NCBI GenBank assembly: GCA_022360735.1
Contig: JAKSCF010000006.1
Coordinates: forward strand, 1 to 8,340
Direction: 5' to 3'
Length of the DNA: 8,340 nucleotides
Source: Clostridia bacterium
GTDB lineage: Bacteria > Bacillota_A > Clostridia > Peptostreptococcales > JAAYPU01
This document shows, piece by piece, positions 7,243 through 8,340 of the stretch (its first letter is position 1; the number at the start of each line of letters is the position of its first letter). The notes beneath the pieces are model-generated. The model was not told the origin of the DNA. It made no database searches and saw only the letters and a program-made list of their open reading frames with translations. The position numbers and the translations under genes were made by a program.

Positions 7243-8019
7243 ATGTATGGAATTGTATTGGAAGGCGGCGGTACCAAAGGTGCCTACCAGGTTGGTACCT
7301 GGAAGGCCCTAAGTGAGCTTGGCATAGAAATAAAAGGTGCAGTAGGCACTTCTATAGGTGCCCTTAGTTCAGCCTTAATCATCCAAAATGATTATGATAT
7401 GGCCCATGAGGTTTGGACAAACGCCGAGAAGTCTTTCTTTAGTGATTCAGACACAGAAATATTTAAAAAACTCGCCGCATATGAGTTCAAATCCAAAGAC
7501 CCTGTGGGCTTAAAAAAAGAAATGGTCACTGCCTTTGGCATTGAGGGTATTGACATATCCCCTATTCAAAAACTAATTAATTCTGTGGTTGATGAGTCTG
7601 TTATCCGAAACTCTCCAAAAGATTTTGGTCTGGTGACTATCTCTTTAAAACGCCAGAAAGGCTTAGAATTGTTTAAGGAAGATATACCCCAAGGGCAGCT
7701 TAAAGATTTTATTCTTGCAAGCTGCTATTTACCAATGTTTAAAAGCATAGAATTAAATGGGGATTATTATTTGGATGGGGTATATTATAACAAGCTTCCC
7801 ACCAATATGCTTATTAGCAAAGGTTATAAAAAAATCATTGAAATCCTGCTATATCCCAAAAAAGACGATGATAAAAAAATAAGCGTCCCTTCAGACGTAG
7901 AAATCATTACCATAGAACCCACAGAATACCTAGGTAAAACCCTCTATTCCGATTCTAAACAAATCCATAGGAATATTGAACTAGGCTATCTAAATACCAT
8001 GAAAGCAATGAAAAAATAA
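7243..8019 (+). CDS. Patatin-like phospholipase family protein (lipid acyl hydrolase)
   Basis: Patatin-family hydrolases use a Ser-Asp dyad to cleave acyl esters of membrane lipids. Near the N-terminus the sequence shows the oxyanion-hole loop LEGGGTKGAYQVG and the nucleophile elbow GTSIGAL (Ser about 37 from this start). YYLDGVYYNKLP supplies the Asp-Gly dyad (Asp about 178). The product is about 258 residues, a compact single-domain form with no signal peptide or membrane segment, so it is probably cytoplasmic or peripheral. It starts within 20 bases of the glmM stop and is probably co-transcribed with it. AAAGG (7229-7233) is three bases from the ATG at 7237 but nine from the ATG at 7243, and family members often begin MYG, so 7243 is preferred. 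The start is uncertain by two codons. No convincing terminator follows; only an AT-rich dyad lies at 8034-8047. Confidence 0.92.
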   Translation: MYGIVLEGGGTKGAYQVGTWKALSELGIEIKGAVGTSIGALSSALIIQNDYDMAHEVWTNAEKSFFSDSDTEIFKKLAAYEFKSKDPVGLKKEMVTAFGIEGIDISPIQKLINSVVDESVIRNSPKDFGLVTISLKRQKGLELFKEDIPQGQLKDFILASCYLPMFKSIELNGDYYLDGVYYNKLPTNMLISKGYKKIIEILLYPKKDDDKKISVPSDVEIITIEPTEYLGKTLYSDSKQIHRNIELGYLNTMKAMKK

Positions 8020-8059
8020 CGACTGCTCAGCCCTCAAAAAATTTTGACCAATTACATAC

Positions 8060-8088
8060 TTGTGTAGAGCTAGTAAAATATTTATAAT
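8060..8088 (+). promoter_or_regulatory. Candidate promoter driving the downstream hairpin array
   Basis: A perfect TATAAT (8083-8088) lies 17 bases after TTGTGT (8060-8065, a weak -35). An alternative -35, TTGACC at 8044-8049, is too far away. The predicted start near 8095 is about 17 bases before the leader hairpin. No open reading frame or ribosome site follows, which fits a noncoding transcript. Confidence 0.5.
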
Positions 8089-8111
8089 AGAAAAGGTAGA
8101 CTAAGTGCTCA

Positions 8112-8150
8112 AGGTTATAAGTCAGCGGTTTTGTCTGTGACTTGTAACCT
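8112..8150 (+). other. 13-bp leader hairpin before the tandem array
   Basis: Arms 8112-8124 and 8138-8150 pair over 13 positions (one G-U) around a 13-base loop. No T run follows, so it is unlikely to terminate patatin-gene transcription. It ends 11 bases before the first array unit and does not share the unit's sequence, so it looks like a distinct 5' structural element. Confidence 0.65.
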
Positions 8151-8161
8151 GTCACCTATTT

Positions 8162-8340
8162 AACTGAAAAACTCTTAGCCAACTAAAAGTTGGAGAGTTT
8201 CTGTATGAGACCTACAGCAGAATCGGAGATTCTGTGTTAGGGCTTCAACTGAAAAACTCTTTGCCAATCAAGGATTGGAGAGTTTCTGTATGAGACCTGC
8301 GACGTAATCAAAGATTACTGCTAGGGCTTCAACTGAAAAA
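8162..8340 (+). repeat. Tandem array of two-hairpin units, about 85 bases each, running off the window
   Basis: Copy 1 is 8162-8246 (85 bases), copy 2 is 8247-8330 (84 bases), and copy 3 begins at 8331. Each unit starts AACTGAAAAACTCT and holds hairpin A, the identical linker CTGTATGAGA, hairpin B, then AGGGCTTC leading into the next unit. Hairpin A has identical outer arms (AAACTCT/AGAGTTT), a 3-base bulge and an inner stem that differs between copies (CCAAC/GTTGG versus CCAAT/ATTGG). Hairpin B has a constant base (CCT/AGG) and inner stems AGAATC/GATTCT versus GTAATC/GATTAC. Loops differ. The 85/84-base periods break any reading frame, so the array does not encode a repetitive protein. Confidence 0.85.

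Larger units (their letters stand above)
8095..8340 (+). ncRNA. Putative structured noncoding RNA of unknown family (5' part only)
   Basis: This entry joins the promoter-like TATAAT, the leader hairpin and the tandem units into one proposed transcript. What is seen is stem-preserving sequence differences between units and the absence of an open reading frame with a ribosome site. The strand is inferred from the promoter, since hairpins read similarly on both strands. I do not recognise it as 6S RNA, tmRNA, a riboswitch, raiA, OLE, ROOL or GOLLD from what is visible. It could instead be a dispersed repeat element acting as DNA. The 3' end and copy number lie outside the window. Confidence 0.45.

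Noticed and set aside
8034..8047. Terminator after the patatin gene
   Set aside because: This is a six-base A/T stem with a two-base loop. It is too weak and lacks a T run after the stem.
8162..8340. CRISPR array or TIGR-type guide array
   Set aside because: The unit of about 85 bases is far longer than a CRISPR repeat-spacer unit, and the variable segments are self-complementary hairpins, not unique spacers. CTGA and ATGA motifs occur in the constant parts, but a proper box C (RUGAUGA) is absent, and no Cas or Tas gene is in the window.
8162..8340. Type III toxin-antitoxin RNA repeats (ToxI/CptI-like)
   Set aside because: Known antitoxin repeats are shorter (roughly 35-50 bases) and nearly identical copy to copy, whereas these are longer with diverged stems. 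The downstream gene is not visible, so this is not fully excluded.
8162..8340. Repetitive protein-coding sequence
   Set aside because: Successive periods of 85 and 84 bases shift the frame, there is no ribosome site, and the differences preserve base pairing, not codons.

Overview
The window looks like chromosomal DNA of a low-GC Firmicute, most likely a member of the Clostridia. The evidence is AT-rich intergenic DNA, strong AGGAGG/GAGGTG-type ribosome binding sites, GTG and TTG starts, and the conserved Firmicute block cdaA-cdaR-glmM. The genus cannot be named from this sequence alone.

Layout: (1) Positions 1-557 hold a 5'-truncated long-form ribosome hibernation promoting factor gene (hpf, + strand). 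It abuts a minus-strand open frame that resembles the C-terminal end of a type II pantothenate kinase. The two homologies meet at about 123-135, which looks like a rearrangement or assembly breakpoint. An intrinsic terminator follows hpf. (2) Positions 621-1838 (- strand) encode an archaeal-type cofactor-independent phosphoglycerate mutase (apgM) that starts at TTG. (3) A 231-base divergent intergenic region carries a sigma-A-like promoter for cdaA. (4) Positions 2070-4144 are the c-di-AMP module: cdaA (membrane diadenylate cyclase) and cdaR (YbbR-repeat regulator), joined by an ATGA overlap. (5) Positions 4238-5605 encode a radical SAM protein with a C-terminal cysteine cluster, inserted between cdaR and glmM. 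(6) Positions 5606-5877 contain two back-to-back hairpins, an unusual C-rich tract and a 22-base inverted repeat. (7) Positions 5878-7224 are glmM (phosphoglucosamine mutase), followed closely by a patatin-like lipid acyl hydrolase (7243-8019). (8) Positions 8020-8340 contain no protein gene. They hold a promoter-like sequence, a 13-bp leader hairpin, and the start of a tandem array of about 85-base two-hairpin units that runs off the right edge.

How the genes work together: CdaA makes c-di-AMP at the membrane. CdaR and GlmM are known partners or regulators of CdaA in other Firmicutes. GlmM makes glucosamine-1-phosphate for UDP-GlcNAc and peptidoglycan, so this block links turgor/osmolyte signalling to the cell envelope. 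The radical SAM protein and the patatin-like hydrolase may add envelope or lipid functions, but that is inference.

The most interesting and least explained element is the terminal array. Two complete copies differ mainly inside hairpin stems and loops, and several stem differences are compensatory. That is what a structured RNA (or structured single-stranded DNA) repeated in tandem would show. I do not recognise it as a known RNA family.
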